Assembly: GCA_022559845.1 (NCBI GenBank)
Contig: CM040123.1
Location: 314,445,933-314,509,932, forward strand
DNA: 64,000 nucleotides
Source of the DNA: Amorphophallus konjac
Taxonomy: Eukaryota; Streptophyta; Magnoliopsida; Alismatales; Araceae
Reading direction: 5' to 3'
The translations under genes were made by a program, and so were the position numbers. The notes under the pieces are model-generated. The model did no database searches. It had not been told where the DNA came from and saw only the letters and a program-made list of their open reading frames with translations. Of this stretch, positions 24,637-36,699 are shown in pieces. Position 1 is the first letter of the stretch; each line of letters starts with the position of its first letter.

Positions 24637-24938
24637 TGGCGGTCTAACCTTGGACCGCCACATGCTGAAAACACTGGACCATAGCGGTCCAATCTTGGTT
24701 CGCCAAGCAGGGAGTAGCGGCCTAACACTGCACCGCTAATGGCCCTGGCGGTCCACCTATGGGCCGCCAAACACTCGAAACACACACGAAGCTCAAGCGG
24801 TTTTAGCGGTCTAACCTTGGGTTGCCAAAGACCCTGGCGGTCTATCGCATGGCCGCCAAACTTGAACCGACAGGGAGACCTATAGCGGTCTACCCTTGGT
24901 CCGCTAGAAGACCTTAGCGGTCTCTGGAACGACTGCTA
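24637..24938. repeat. Eight 24-bp inverted-repeat units (TRGCGGTC ... GACCGCYA)
   Basis: Units lie at 24637-24660, 24682-24705, 24715-24738, 24746-24769, 24804-24827, 24835-24858, 24883-24906 and 24915-24938; all are exactly 24 bp. Left arms begin TAGCGG or TGGCGG and right arms end CCGCTA or CCGCCA (some changed). In six of eight the second base and its partner match (A with T, G with C). The central ~8 bases vary. A weaker ninth unit is visible near 24606-24628. Confidence 0.85.
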
Positions 24939-25479
24939 AAGCGTCTCGAACCCGAAACAGTGGGAAAATGGCGGGAAAACCATTCCACGCCCCAATCACC
25001 CCCGGGTGATGGGGAAACAAAGGGGAAACCCTTCCCCAACCCCCTAGGCATTCAATGATGCCCACAAACCACCGATTAATGCGTTAAAACGCTAGATCGG
25101 GCTCACACCCCAAAGTCATGGATTTTCCCCAAAAAGCTCAAATAAGTCCGCTCGGCTCACCACGGCCTACAAAACTCGCGGGAAAGAAAGTGCACGAGCT
25201 GGGGGTCCATCTCTCTACCTCCACCGAAGATTTCGCGCGCCGTGGACGCCGATCCACGAAGAAAATGCCGCTAAACCCTCGCCGGCTCGCGATCCCACGA
25301 ACCACCTCCACCATCGCGATCCTCGTCCCGTGCACGTCGCTCCACTCCCCATGAGCCACGCCGCCCCGCCCTCGTCTACCTCCGTCAGTCGCCCGGAGAA
25401 GAGAGGGGGAGAGGAGAGAGCGTGAGAGAAGAGAGAGGGTGAGGGAGAGAAAATGAGAGGGGAGAGAGGGAAAGGGTTA

Positions 25480-25488
25480 ATATATATA
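25480..25488 (-). promoter_or_regulatory. Probable TATA box of minus-strand Gypsy LTR
   Basis: 'atatatata' on the plus strand gives TATATATA on the minus strand, ~230 bp into the LTR and next to a purine/pyrimidine-rich stretch (25390-25475). A long R/U5 of ~2.7 kb would follow. Confidence 0.4.
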
Positions 25489-25714
25489 GAAAAGCCCGAA
25501 AATTACAGAAATTCAGAAAAATACTAAAAATTACCTCCGCGATCCTCGGGAGGAGCACAACACGTCGGTGCTGTCCTGGAGTCGAAGAATGCCACAGTTC
25601 ACCCTGCACAGAGTTCCGAAGGCACATCAGGGAAAAACACGTGTAAGGCACAAAATACACTCCGAGACCCACGAAAATGATTCAAAAAATATCCAAAAAA
25701 TCAGGGGCATTACA

Positions 25715-26579
25715 GCCCTCCCCCGTTAAACAAATTTCATCCTCCAAATTCAGGACAAACGTCAAGACACAGGGGAAGAACACCGAACCAACTGACAACA
25801 CTGTCAGAGCATCAGCCCAGAAAAACCTCGATTCTCATGAAAGCTCTCAACCTGAGGGACACAGCCAGACCACAATCACGAAGAATAGCTCGCTCCGCAC
25901 GCCGCACACACCGACCATCAGAGCAGGCGTACACCAAGGGACACAGTCTGGCATCACCTCAGTCACAAAGAAAAACCAATCATGGCATCGTTGCCACCAT
26001 CTCGATCACCGAGGAGACATAGCCCTCGACACGAGAAACAGCTACCGATCCATCCTATGGTCGGCAAACAAATTACACACCAGCTTCACAACCAGCTGAC
26101 TGGTCGCACACCCTTCTCAAGGGAGCAACCAATACAGAGCCTCCACCTGCTCACAACAGCACGGGACCAACTCTGCCAGAACTTAAACTTCGACAAAGCC
26201 CATATCCAATCAGGGAAAGCACATCACGGAAACGACCACCAAAGGCCTCACCGATACACGGCTGTCACCGTTCACGATGCACAACCAATGGCATCTTCTG
26301 TCTGTGAAAAGACCATCCACTGATCGCCAGATACACGTCAACGGGAAACCTTCACCAGCCTAGCAGGCATGATCCAACTCACAACAGGCCATCCGCTGAC
26401 TCACACACAGACAATCACCACATTGCGAGCTGAACCTCTCTTGGACACCGTATCCGATCTTGATCATCGCGCTAACTCAACCCTTGCAGGGGGGCACGAT
26501 GAAACCAATGACAAGACTCAGGAGTCTTCAATCATCACCTCGCTCGACTCAGACTTACTGGGGAACCATCCCATGCTGG
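25715..26579 (-). mobile_element. Gypsy internal 3' region, left part (host of the Tat insertion)
   Basis: Non-coding internal DNA of the element whose LTR is 22692-25714, beginning with its polypurine tract. It is A/C-rich on the plus strand, with plus-strand frames up to 140 codons that show no family resemblance. The final five bases, GCTGG (26575-26579), are the left target duplication of the Tat element; the same five bases follow that element at 63867-63871, after which this internal DNA resumes. Confidence 0.65.
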
Positions 26580-28991
26580 TGTGGAATGATCTTTATTATT
26601 AAAATATTTTAATTAATTAAATAATTATTTTATTTATTATTTGATTTGTTGATTAGTTAGTTTATTAGGCGTGCGAGTCACCGGAGTGACAATTTATTAT
26701 GCGCTCGATCTGACTTGGTCAGTCGATTGTGAAGTCCGAGTCGAGACCATAAGTCCGTCATACCATAAAGGCTATGATGTTAATTATGCCCTTTCAAAGA
26801 AGGACAACCCTTGATTAATCGGTAAAGTAAGAGGGGCCCCGGGGTCAAAACAAAATGAGACCGATGTTTTGATTTGTTTTCAGGATGCGAGAGACGTATA
26901 TGCTCTCATGCAGCTTAATCGTTTCATTATGATTCATCTGCATGTTTCCCGGTACGGGGATGGAGAACTTAGGTTCGAGAACCACTCTCGCGCATAACGA
27001 TGGTTTCCTTTCGGGCATAACCCAATTTTCAACCACACATTATTTGATATACCGAGAGCACAGGAAGAGGTGACTTTAGATTCGTTTGATCGCATCAAGA
27101 GTGCGGCGTGAAATAGGAGTATTCATTTCTCAGGAAATCATGCAAGTACAAAGAAATAGCACGAATTACTGGAGCATTCCGACATTACACGCCTATCCGT
27201 CAATCTCATCCATGTGAATTACAGAATGTATCCAGCAGCATCTCCCCTTGATCTTGGTTCATACCAAGTGGAAATAAGATACCATCCACGCAGAGGCGAG
27301 ATGGAACCCAGAATGATCGGGGAATGTCAGTACCCGGATAATGCGAGATGGGATTAAGCTAAGACGGACTGATCCGAACAATATTCGCCCATGAAGGAGC
27401 CTATTATTCTATTCCCTCAAGTGAATCACTAGAGACTCTATGGAAACAGGGCCCCTCAAATCCAAAGGGTTTGACACCGACATAGCGTATCAAAGATTAG
27501 AGTTAAATCCGGTAGCATCTCCCCTTGTTTTGGGCTATGCCAAAAGGGGAAATAGGACATCCATCCACGGAGTGCCGGGATGGAAGCCAAAGGAGAGATG
27601 GGCATATAGCCCAGAACCCATAGATATGAAAACACTGTGGTTTAATGTCCATTATTATAGCATTCGGTTAATATCCCCTTCAAGGAACCGCCGGAGAACA
27701 TGCAGTGGCAGAACTCCATAGGTTAGCAGGGTTGAAGGAACATCATTCATAAGCCAACCCAATGTAAGGGTGTGACCCTGTTAATCTATCCCCAGTAACT
27801 TGGGTGAAAACCTCTGGTCTTTTCCTCTTTCAAAAGGATGGAAGTTTATAAGAGGCTCGGCTAGGATAGGCTAGAGTTGAACTCAGTATAAGGCTCCCGG
27901 CGCGCTGGCCTCGGCGTGAAGTCACCGGCGCGTGAGCATTCTGGCTTGCATCGGCCTCAGCACGGAGGGTGGCTTTGGCATAAAGCGGGCATCGGCGCGA
28001 AACCATCCTTGGCATGCCTCCAGCTCTCAACGCGAGAATACTCGCGCCGAGGATAAAGGGGTGCGCCGAGGGGAATTTGCACCGAGAGGCCTCCAAGGTA
28101 GGATTTTTGATTTTTTTAGAGGGAAGTTATCAGGGTTTTCAGAGGCAGGTTTTCAGAGGTTTAAGGCTTTGATTCAAGGGGGGTTTCTGAGGCTCTGTTC
28201 TTGAGGTTTGCAGGGGTTTAGAACCAACGCAAATGGGGTCATATAGGGTGCCAAGGAGAATGGGCTTCAGAGGGATAATCCCAGGGGATGAGATCATGTT
28301 TCACTCAACAAAGTTGCTGGGGGCCAACCATTTATTGAATCCTCTGCAATAGGATTCTGTCATATCCCTCACCATTTCATGGATGAAGGGCCACGAGATA
28401 GACTATCTCGGGCTTCATCATGATCAGGAGGTTAAGAGAGGAACAGAAGAAATGCTAATCGAGAAGCTCTCGTATAAACATATCCCTCATCATTCCATGA
28501 ACGAGAAGCCATGAGATGGGTTATCTCAGACTCTCATCGTGATTGGAGGGTTGAAAATACAGGGACGATGTAGCAGAAAACCACTCAGATGATCTAAGGG
28601 CTATGCATACAGTGAAACGAAATCCATCCACAATAGCTACCGAGTACAGTAGACTTCAAAGAGACAGAGAGGGAGAAAGATGATTTTGGATCCTCATTTT
28701 TCATTTCATTGCAAAGAACGCATACATTTATCATAGAAAGGGGGAAGCAGACTACAAAAAAACTAGATACATATGATGCCCCTTGACAACCAGGTCATAC
28801 TGGCGTTTGATATTATCAAAAGAAACATCGCTCGGACGCGGAGCAGAAGAAAGAGAACAGATTCAAATAAAAGACGGGGAGGGGGAGAATATAGCCCCTT
28901 CGGGCATTTGAGAATCGATCCCACCTTGAATCTCTTCTCACGGGCTTCTGTAGCTCCCTCCCTCTCTTTGAATCTCTTCAGCAAGCTCTTA
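26580..28991 (-). mobile_element. Tat 3' LTR, left part (split by Tekay-like element)
   Basis: Homologous to 59320-61436. The plus-strand start is TGTGGAATGATC. The homology breaks at TCTTA (28987-28991), the target duplication of the nested Gypsy, and resumes at 39818. The rejoined LTR is ~3.07 kb. Compared with the copy at 59320, it has an extra ~280 bp at about 27239-27518, bounded by two copies of CATCTCCCCTTG. There is no gene. Confidence 0.9.
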
Positions 28992-29079
28992 TGTAGCAAC
29001 CCTGACAAATGAATATTGAAATAAAATTAAAAACATATATATTACAGAAGTAATACAGATAATAAAACAAAGTACAAAT

Positions 29080-30592
29080 AACGCCTCTTAGTAAGGCGTT
29101 AATTTAAAAAGAAACGCCTCTATAAACGGCGTGACTAAAGAAAGGACGCCCACACATGTGGTCGTCAACTCTCACGCGACCAAATAGGCAAGTAAAAGAA
29201 ACGCCCATATCTTGGGCGTGTTTCAAAAACAAGGAACGCCCTTCTCCAAGACGTTTCTTAATAAACGACCTAAACAAGGTCGTCAATTCAAGAATGGACG
29301 CCCTGACCTAAGGCGTTAATTCCATTCGTGAACCGTTCGAACCCAGAACTTATCCAGGGTAAGTGATAAGCATTAGAAAGAGTTCAAACGTGGTAATGAC
29401 TCTATCATAGAAGTATTACTTCCACACAATCACCAACCCTACTAGGACACCCAAAATCCTATAAAAACTCTCGTTCATCTAAACCCTAAACCTATTTGAT
29501 TCGTTCGTCTGCAGAGGTACGTAAGAGGAGCATTCCTTCTTATTTTCCTTAAATCCCTACGTCTGTTACATGAAGAACTAACAGTTCTTCATCTTCTTCT
29601 GTTACAGGTTAAGAAGCCCCTACGTTTTGAAGAAGCATAGTTCTTCATCCGGGTAAAAATTATTTACCTTCGTATGATGTTCAGATCACAAAGAAACTGA
29701 TACAGTTTCTTTATTTTTAACTGCAGTTCTTCTTCTACAATCAAAGCCATCGTCTTCTTCCATCAACCAATAGCCGTGGTCTTCAGGAGCCTAACCGAGC
29801 ATCATCCTCTGCTAGTCAAACCCCTCACGGTCATCTTCAAATCCATTATTAAGGTAGGTTTTCTCAAGTTATTGTAGCCCAAATGAAAATAACGCAAGAT
29901 ATATGTATAAGCATGGCATGCATACAGTTTTATTTTCGTTTCTGGAATATTATTGAAAGAAACGCCCCTGTAAAGGGCGCTAATTTACAAGAAACGACCC
30001 TGTCCAGGTCGTCAATTTCACATTTGACGCCCTGCACGCAGGCGTTAGTTTCATGAAAATCGCATGTAATTAATAATTGATCCTGTTTAAAAATTCATTA
30101 AATATGAGATATCGATTCTAATATCTTGCATGACTCTACCTATGAAATTCTGCTAATTTTCCTGTGATGACCATGTATCATGTCTCTTGAAATTTTATTC
30201 CTGAATTCCTTTAATTCACGACCTAGACTAGGTCGTTTGCCATATGTTAACGCCCCCGATCACGCCGTGAATCTGAAAGGTAACGCCCCTTCCTAGGGCG
30301 TTTATCAGTTAAAATCCTGAAATTTATCTATTCTGAAAAATAGAATTGAATAGTAACGCCCCTGCCCAGGGCGCGTTTTTGATAATTCCTGAAAATTAAT
30401 TATATTCTGTCAAATATGTAAATAAGAAGACGCCTTCTGGTGTAGTCGTCAAATCTTGAATAAACGACCCTGACCAGGGCGCGTTTTAGATAAATTACTG
30501 AAATATTGAAAATTCTGTAAAATGGAAACATGTGTAAACGCCCTTCTGTTAGGCGTTACTTACTTGAGAAACGACTTAGCGTAAGTCGTTAT
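29080..30592. repeat. ~18 covarying ~21-bp inverted repeats in the 5' LTR
   Basis: Units with arms (A)ACGCCC...GGGCGT(T) or (A)ACGACC...GGTCGT(T) start near 29080, 29113, 29144, 29200, 29234, 29263, 29295, 29964, 29994, 30026, 30217, 30249, 30282, 30355, 30430, 30463, 30537 and 30570. The two arm types are mostly matched within a unit, and finer variants also pair: ACGCCT with AGGCGT, and ACGACTT with AAGTCGT. The centre is 5-8 bases and variable. Seven lie upstream of the TATA box and eleven downstream, where they would be transcribed. Confidence 0.9.
29460..29467 (+). promoter_or_regulatory. TATA box of Tekay-like LTR (5' copy)
   Basis: TATAAAAA is kept in the 3' LTR at 37168-37175. It is followed ~25 bp later by 'gttcatctaaaccctaaacc', a plausible start region. 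It leaves ~470 bp of U3 and ~2.6 kb of R/U5. Confidence 0.6.
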
Positions 30593-30944
30593 TTTCTGTA
30601 AAAATGATTTTTATCCTGATTCTGTTAACCGATGGTTTCATATTATATAATATATATATCGGCACTATTCTCCACTCCGTGAGTATAGTCCCACTTTTCA
30701 CGTTGTTTTATCGATCACACTCAACTCTCATTGACATACAAGCTCTCCATTGGACATTCCGTTCCTTTGGACTAGCGAGTTAGTCATAGAGACCTCCGTA
30801 AGACTCCTCGTAGCCTTGGATTCCCTCAAGGCCGACTGAGCTGGTTGTACCCTAAAAACCCATTACACGATCATAAAGAAACATGGTATACCGGCCCTTA
30901 TGTTTATACAAAGAGTATATCATAAGAAAATTCTTAATGGGATG

Positions 30945-31056
30945 ATGATATCATGCCATATCATGTCGTTCTTGTAAACCTCAATTCTATGATAAGAATG
31001 ATGATATCATGCCATATCATGTCGTTCTTGTAAACCTCAATTCTATGATAAGAATG
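30945..31056. repeat. 56-bp tandem duplication in Tekay-like LTR
   Basis: Two adjacent copies start at 30945 and 31001 with 'atgatatcatgccatatcat' and differ little. The same pair is present in the 3' LTR (about 38663-38775), so the duplication predates this insertion. Confidence 0.85.
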
Positions 31057-32096
31057 AGGGTATCTTACTTTGATATACTGTTCATGTGGACCTCAATTCT
31101 ATATATAGAATGTCCATATCGATTTGTCATGGTACCTAAGTTAAGGGAACCTAATTCCACCTAGTTTCATCGATAATCGTGATTATACCGTTATTATCGC
31201 CAATCTATGTCCTTTGTCATATTTTGGACTCTATTCTATCAAAGTTGTCGTACGTGTCCATAAGCTTGATTATTGAATTCTATGTTGGCTATAAACAAGA
31301 GTGGATGTCAAAACACATGATAAATGCCTGCGCATATAGGGCCCGATCTGGTCCTGGGAGGAGCACCCGAAAGTACTTGTGCCCATGGGAGTTAAAATGA
31401 TAAGGTATCTGGCATTATACCGAGTACTTGACTTGCTTGATTGGACATTCCACACACATCTTATACTTGAATCGTACTTGACTTGACATGAAATGCGTGG
31501 CCCAAAAAAGGGTAATTTACTTGCTTGATACATGATAGCCAAAGTTCTTGACATGACTTGTTAAACGTACTTGCTTGAATATCTTGAATAAACTTGTTAT
31601 CTTGTTGAAAGTTCATGATTAAGTTCATCTTATGTCCTTGATATTACATTCTCTCTATCTTGTCGTTTTATGCGAGCATGCATAGCTTTATCGCATTCAT
31701 GAAAATGTAATTACTTAAACCCCTTGCTAGTACTTGAGATATAATTTCTTACTGAGCGTTCGCTCATCCCGTTTGTCCCTTTTTACTTTTCAGGTAAGTC
31801 CGACGACGATGGAAGTCAATCGGATGGGAATGGTCATGAGTGAAAGTGCTAGAGCTGCCCAAGTGTCATCTAGTCTTTTCTATAGTTTCTTGAGTCAACT
31901 ATGTACTTTTCTTTTTATTAAACAGAGTATTGGATTTGTAATAGTCTATTATAAAGGAATAAAGGATTGGGTTATCTTGCTATTTTGCGCATCTCTGTCT
32001 TTGTGTCGAATATACGACCACTCTGATTGACATGATTGATATAGACACGTCGTGCACCTCCGGGTATCTTCCGCGCTCGGGGCGTGACAGTCTTTG

Positions 32097-32109
32097 TGGT
32101 ATCAGAGCC
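32097..32109 (+). other. Primer-binding site (tRNA-iMet), Tekay-like element
   Basis: TGGTATCAGAGCC lies seven bases after the 5' LTR end, matching the complement of the initiator tRNA-Met 3' end. Confidence 0.9.
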
Positions 32110-32263
32110 TAGGGTATTCAATTCCTAGGGAAAACCCAAGTCCAAGGATAAGTTTGAACCTTTAAACCAGTGAGATTGGGTAGAACCAAGGGTTAAATTT
32201 AACATAGTGTACGAGTCTTTAAATACGATCACGTACTGATATAGTTATTGTAATTGTAGGATA

Positions 32264-35200
32264 ATGGCTGCCGAACGTGCTCAATGGCGCAACATGCAGC
32301 GTACCCTCCAAGGGATGACTCAAGTGCTACAACAGGTAGCACAAGGTGGTGCTCCACGAGCTGGAAGCTTACACCAAGTATTTAAGAACATGAATCCCCC
32401 GAAGTTCATGGGATCGACCGATCCGGACGATGCCGAGCATTGGGTTCGGGAAACCGAACGCATATTCCGTGTCATGCAATGCACGGATCAGGACAAAGTT
32501 CTATTAGCTACATTCCAGTTAGAGAAAGATGCTAGGTGCTGGTGGGAGTCTATTGAAGCAACCATCGATCCTACTCAAGTAACATGGGAAGAATTTGTGG
32601 AATACTTCAATGCTAAATATTTCTCGGACCGAGTCCAAGAAAAGAAGGCTGCAGAATTCGCTGCATTGAAGCAACGATCTTTATCATTAGCAGATTATGA
32701 AGCTCAGTTCTCCAGGTTGTCTAGATATGCTAAGCATCTTATTAGCACGGAGAAGATGAAAGCCCGTAGATTTCTTAATGGGCTTAGGCCCCACTACATT
32801 ACTCAACTGGCGCCTATGGACATCCAAGTTTATTCCGAAATAGTGCGCCGAGCTCAATTACTTGAAGATGCCACGGAACTATCTGATAGGATCCGTGGGA
32901 AAGATAAGAAGGAGCAAGTCACAAGTTCGGGTTCTTTCAAACCCAACTTTAAGAAGAGGCCCAATAATGGAGGTTCATCCTCTCAAGATTCCAAGTTCAA
33001 GAAATCCAAGCCCTTCTCTATCACCACTACACCTTCTAATACAGTATGCAAGCATTGTGACAAGGCTGGTCACAAGACCGAAGAATGCTGGAGGAAATTA
33101 GGAGCTTGTCTCCGTTGTGGAAGTCGCGAACATCGGATTCCCGATTGTCCATTAATGAATGACCAAGCCGGTGACGGTAAACGCCCGGTGACGAAGAAAG
33201 CTCGTCTTCATGCAATCCAGGAGACCGAACCTGAAGAAGAAGGCGGATTAGTGGAAGGTACATTGAAAATTTGTTCCAAAAGTGCTTATGTCTTATTTGA
33301 TACGGGTGCATCGCATTCCTTTATTTCTAAGAAGTTTGCCGACCCGTTACCGTTAGAACCGGAATGGATAAAAATAGTTCTAACTACTCCTCTTGGAAGT
33401 GAAAATGATATTACTCATCACTACCAAAACTGTGAGGTAATGGTTCGAGGTAGGAATTTACCTATAGATCTCATATGCCTCGATCTAAAGGAGTATGATG
33501 TTATACTAGGAGCGGACTGGTTATCCAAATACCATGCAACGGTTGATTGCCGCAATAGCCAAATTGCTTTTAAAGATTTTCCAGAATTAGTCTTTTCTCG
33601 CCCCAAGACTCGGAGCAAATCCCCTCTTATTTCGGCTCTTCGAGCAAGCAAGCTCGTCAGGAAAGGATGTGTATCCTTCCTTGCATTTGTCACAGTTAAG
33701 GAAACAAAGGACACTAAGATAGAAGACATTCAGGTAGTGCGAGAATTTCCAGACGTATTTCCGGAAGATTTGCCGGGATTACCCCCTCAAAGAGAAGTGG
33801 CCTTCACCATTGACTTAGTCCCTGGTGCTGGTCCTGTTTCAAAGGCACCATATAGAATGTCCCCTGCTAAACTCAAAGAGTTGAAGGAGCAGTTGATGGA
33901 ACTGATTCGAAAAGGGTTTATTAGACCAAGTACTTCCCCGTGGGGAGCACCAGTCTTATTTGTGAGGAAGAAGGACGGATCCATGAGATTGTGCATCGAC
34001 TATCGACAGTTGAATCATCTCACTATCAAGAACAAGTATCCACTGCCGAGAATCGATGAGTTATTTGATCAGATTTCAGGATCCAAATATTTTTCCAAAA
34101 TTGATCTCAGGTCAGGATATCATCAATTAAGAATCAAGGATGATGACATTCATAAGACTGCATTCAGAAGCAGGTATGGCCATTACGAATTTGTTGTTAT
34201 GCCTTTTGGACTAACAAATGCCCCTGCTGCCTTTATGCAGTTAATGAATAGCATATTCAGGCCTTATCTAGATTAATTTGTGGTGGTTTTCATTGATGAT
34301 ATATTGATATATTCTAAGACTAAGGAAGAACATGAAAAACATTTGAGGATTGCATTGCAAGTCTTGAGGACAAATCAATTATATGCAAAACTCAGCAAGT
34401 GTGAATTCTGGCTTGAAGAAGTGGCTTTTCTAGGACATGTGATTTCACGAGATGGATTATCTGTTGATCCATCAAAGGTTGAAGCTGTTAGAAACTGGGG
34501 AAGACCAACCAATGCTAGCGAGATCAGAAGTTTCTTAGGTCTTGCAGGCTATTATCGGCGATTCATCAAAGATTTCTCTAAGATTGCCGTACCACTTACA
34601 AGATTAACACGCAAGGAGATCCGATATGAATGGAGTGAGGAATGTGAAAGAAGTTTCCAAACTCTCAAGGATCATCTCACTACAGCTCCGGTGTTAGCTC
34701 TACCAATAGAAGGATAGAAATTCGAGGTCTACACAGATGCTTCTGGCATTGGCCTCGGATGTGTCCTAATGCAACAAGGAAAGGTCATAGCATACTCTTC
34801 ACGTCAACTGAAGAAGCATGAGGAGAATTACCCCGTCCATGACTTAGAACTGGCCGCGGTGGTATTTGCCCTAAAGATATGGAGACACTATCTCTATGGA
34901 GTACAGTTCACTGTCTACTCAGATCATAAAAGTCTCAAATATCTATTTTCACAAAAGGAGCTAAACATGAGACAAAGACGCTGGCTAGAATATCTCAAGG
35001 ACTTCGACTTCAATATACAATACCATCCCGGAAAGGGTAATTATGTTGCGGATGCCCTTAGTCGAAAGCCGAGAGCAATGATAGCCAATTATATGATACA
35101 AGAATGGAGGTTGCTAGAACAATTCTCCAAGCTCAATATAAGCTTGGGCACGGAATCCAAATTTATTACATTATCTCATGTAAGCATACAGTCAGATTTA

Positions 35201-36616
35201 TTATCTGAGATACAAGCACTTCAGAATGATGATCCTATATTAGTGGAAATCAAAGGAAGATTAGAGGGACAATCTGATTTCCAACTAACTTCTGATGGAA
35301 GATTATTATTCAAAGGTAGAACTTGTATACCCGACTGTCCGGAATTAAAGAAGAAGATCTTAGATGAAGCTCACCGATCAAGGTACACTATTCATCCAGG
35401 GTCAACCAAAATGTACCAAGATGTAAAGAGAAACTTTTGGTGGCCCAACATGAAAAGAGAAATAGCGGACTATGTATCACGCTGTCTCACATGCCAACAA
35501 GTCAAGGCGGAACACCAAAAGCCTGCTGGAAAACTACATCCTCTAGATATTCCAAAATGGAAGTGGGAGGATATTGGTATGGATTTCATCATGGGTCTAT
35601 CTAAATCCAAAGGAGGACATGATGGAATATGGGTTATCATTGACCGTTTAACTAAATCGGCGCATTTCTTGCCAATAAAGAGTCGATGGTCAATTGATGT
35701 CTTAGCTGCATTATATATCAAGGAAATAGTCAGGTTACATGGAATTCCTGTCTCAATCGTGTCTGATAGAGATCCCCGTTTCACTTCTCATTTTTGGAAG
35801 GGATTACAACATTCGTTGGGGACAAGACTAAATTTTAGTACAGCTTTTCATCCTCAAACAGATGGTCAGACCGAGAGAACTAACCAAGTTGTTGAGGATA
35901 TGCTAAGAGCTTGCATCATTGACTTTGGTGGAAGCTGGCATGAACACTTGCCTCTAGTTGAATTTGCATATAATAATAGCTACCAAGCTAGTATCCAAAT
36001 GGCACCTTTCGAAGCTTTATATGGAAGGAGTTGCCGATCACCCTTATGCTGGAACGAAGTTGGGGAAAAACGACTATTAGGTCCAGACATGGTAAGGGAT
36101 ACAACTGAGAAGATACAAGTAATCAGAGAAAGATTGCAAGTTGCTCAGACGAGATAAAAGGCTTATGCTGATACAAGAAGGAGAGATCTTGAATTCCAAA
36201 TCGGAGATCATGTATTCCTCAAGATATCGCCTGGACGTGGCATACGAAGATTTGGTGTTAAGGGCAAGCTTACGCCAAGATTCATCGGACCATTCGAGGT
36301 ACTTGAAAGAGTTGGCGAGGTTGCTTATCGCATCGCGTTGCCTCCTCAATTGTCCGAGGTACATAATGTATTTCACATATCTATGTTGAAGAAGTATGTG
36401 CACGATCCATCTCATATTATTGAACATGGAGATCTGGTGATCCAGAAAGATCTCACCTATGAACAGAAGCCTATGAAAATCTTGAATCGTGAAATACGAG
36501 CTCTAAGGAATAAGGTTATTCCCATGCTTAAGGTGCAATGGAATAAGAATTCTGAACACGAAGCGACATGGGAGACCGAGGAATCTATGAAGAAACGATT
36601 TCCCGACTTGTTCTAA
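32264..36616 (+). pseudogene. Tekay-like gag-pol polyprotein, one frame with three nonsense codons
   Basis: This polyprotein would make capsid, protease, reverse transcriptase, RNase H and integrase. The ATG at 32264 starts gag; '[19 protein letters not shown]' near residue 44 is typical. Two CCHC knuckles ([28 protein letters not shown]) lie near residues 262-296. Protease DTGAS is near 346; reverse transcriptase includes 'RSGYHQL' and catalytic FIDD near 675; RNase H 'YTDAS' is near 822. Integrase has a His/Cys zinc region near 1035-1075, D in 'GMDFIMG' and D in 'SDRDPRF' before the E of 'TERTNQ'. The C-terminus, 'HNVFHISMLKKY' then 'ILNREIRALRNK' and 'EATWETEESM', resembles a chromodomain. 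Nonsense codons are TAA 34274-34276, TAG 34715-34717 and TAA 36155-36157; the frame is otherwise unbroken for ~1450 codons. Confidence 0.93.
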
Positions 36617-36683
36617 GAGGTATATACTCTACACTCTCCGCGTGTATACAGAATATGCAATTGAATTTGGGGACCAAATTCTT

Positions 36684-36699
36684 TTTAAGTGGGGGAGGG
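36684..36699 (+). other. Polypurine tract, Tekay-like element
   Basis: 'AAGTGGGGGAGGG' immediately precedes the 3' LTR and would prime plus-strand DNA synthesis. Confidence 0.85.

Larger units (their letters stand above)
22692..25714 (-). mobile_element. LTR of a minus-strand Gypsy (chromovirus-like) element (3' LTR)
   Basis: The plus strand reads TGTAATGACC... to ...GGGGCATTACA, so the ends are TG/CA within a 7-bp inverted repeat TGTAATG/CATTACA. The right edge abuts a polypurine tract on the minus strand (GGGGGAGGGC, 25715-25724), preceded by a 'GGAGGATGAAATTTG' segment as in many chromovirus 3' ends. This makes it a 3' LTR of an element reading right to left. It is 3.0 kb and GC-rich. A TATATATA box lies at 25480-25488 (minus). 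Eight 24-bp inverted repeats sit at 24637-24938. Many short frames are present but none is a recognisable gene. Confidence 0.8.
28992..32089 (+). mobile_element. Tekay-like element 5' LTR
   Basis: TGTAGCAACC...GGGCGTGACA, 3098 bp. It contains a TATA box at 29460-29467, about 18 short inverted repeats of the ACGCCC/GGGCGT and ACGACC/GGTCGT type (29080-30592), and a 56-bp tandem duplication at 30945-31056. A primer-binding site follows after seven bases. Confidence 0.95.

Noticed and set aside
22829..25400. Several 60-105-codon frames in the GC-rich Gypsy LTR as genes
   Set aside because: GC-rich DNA has few stop codons by chance; frames overlap on both strands and none has a recognisable motif.
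25677..26602. Plus-strand frames of 77-140 codons next to the Gypsy LTR
   Set aside because: They lie in the 3' non-coding part of a minus-strand element, are Thr/Ser/His-rich as expected from A/C-rich DNA, and match nothing.
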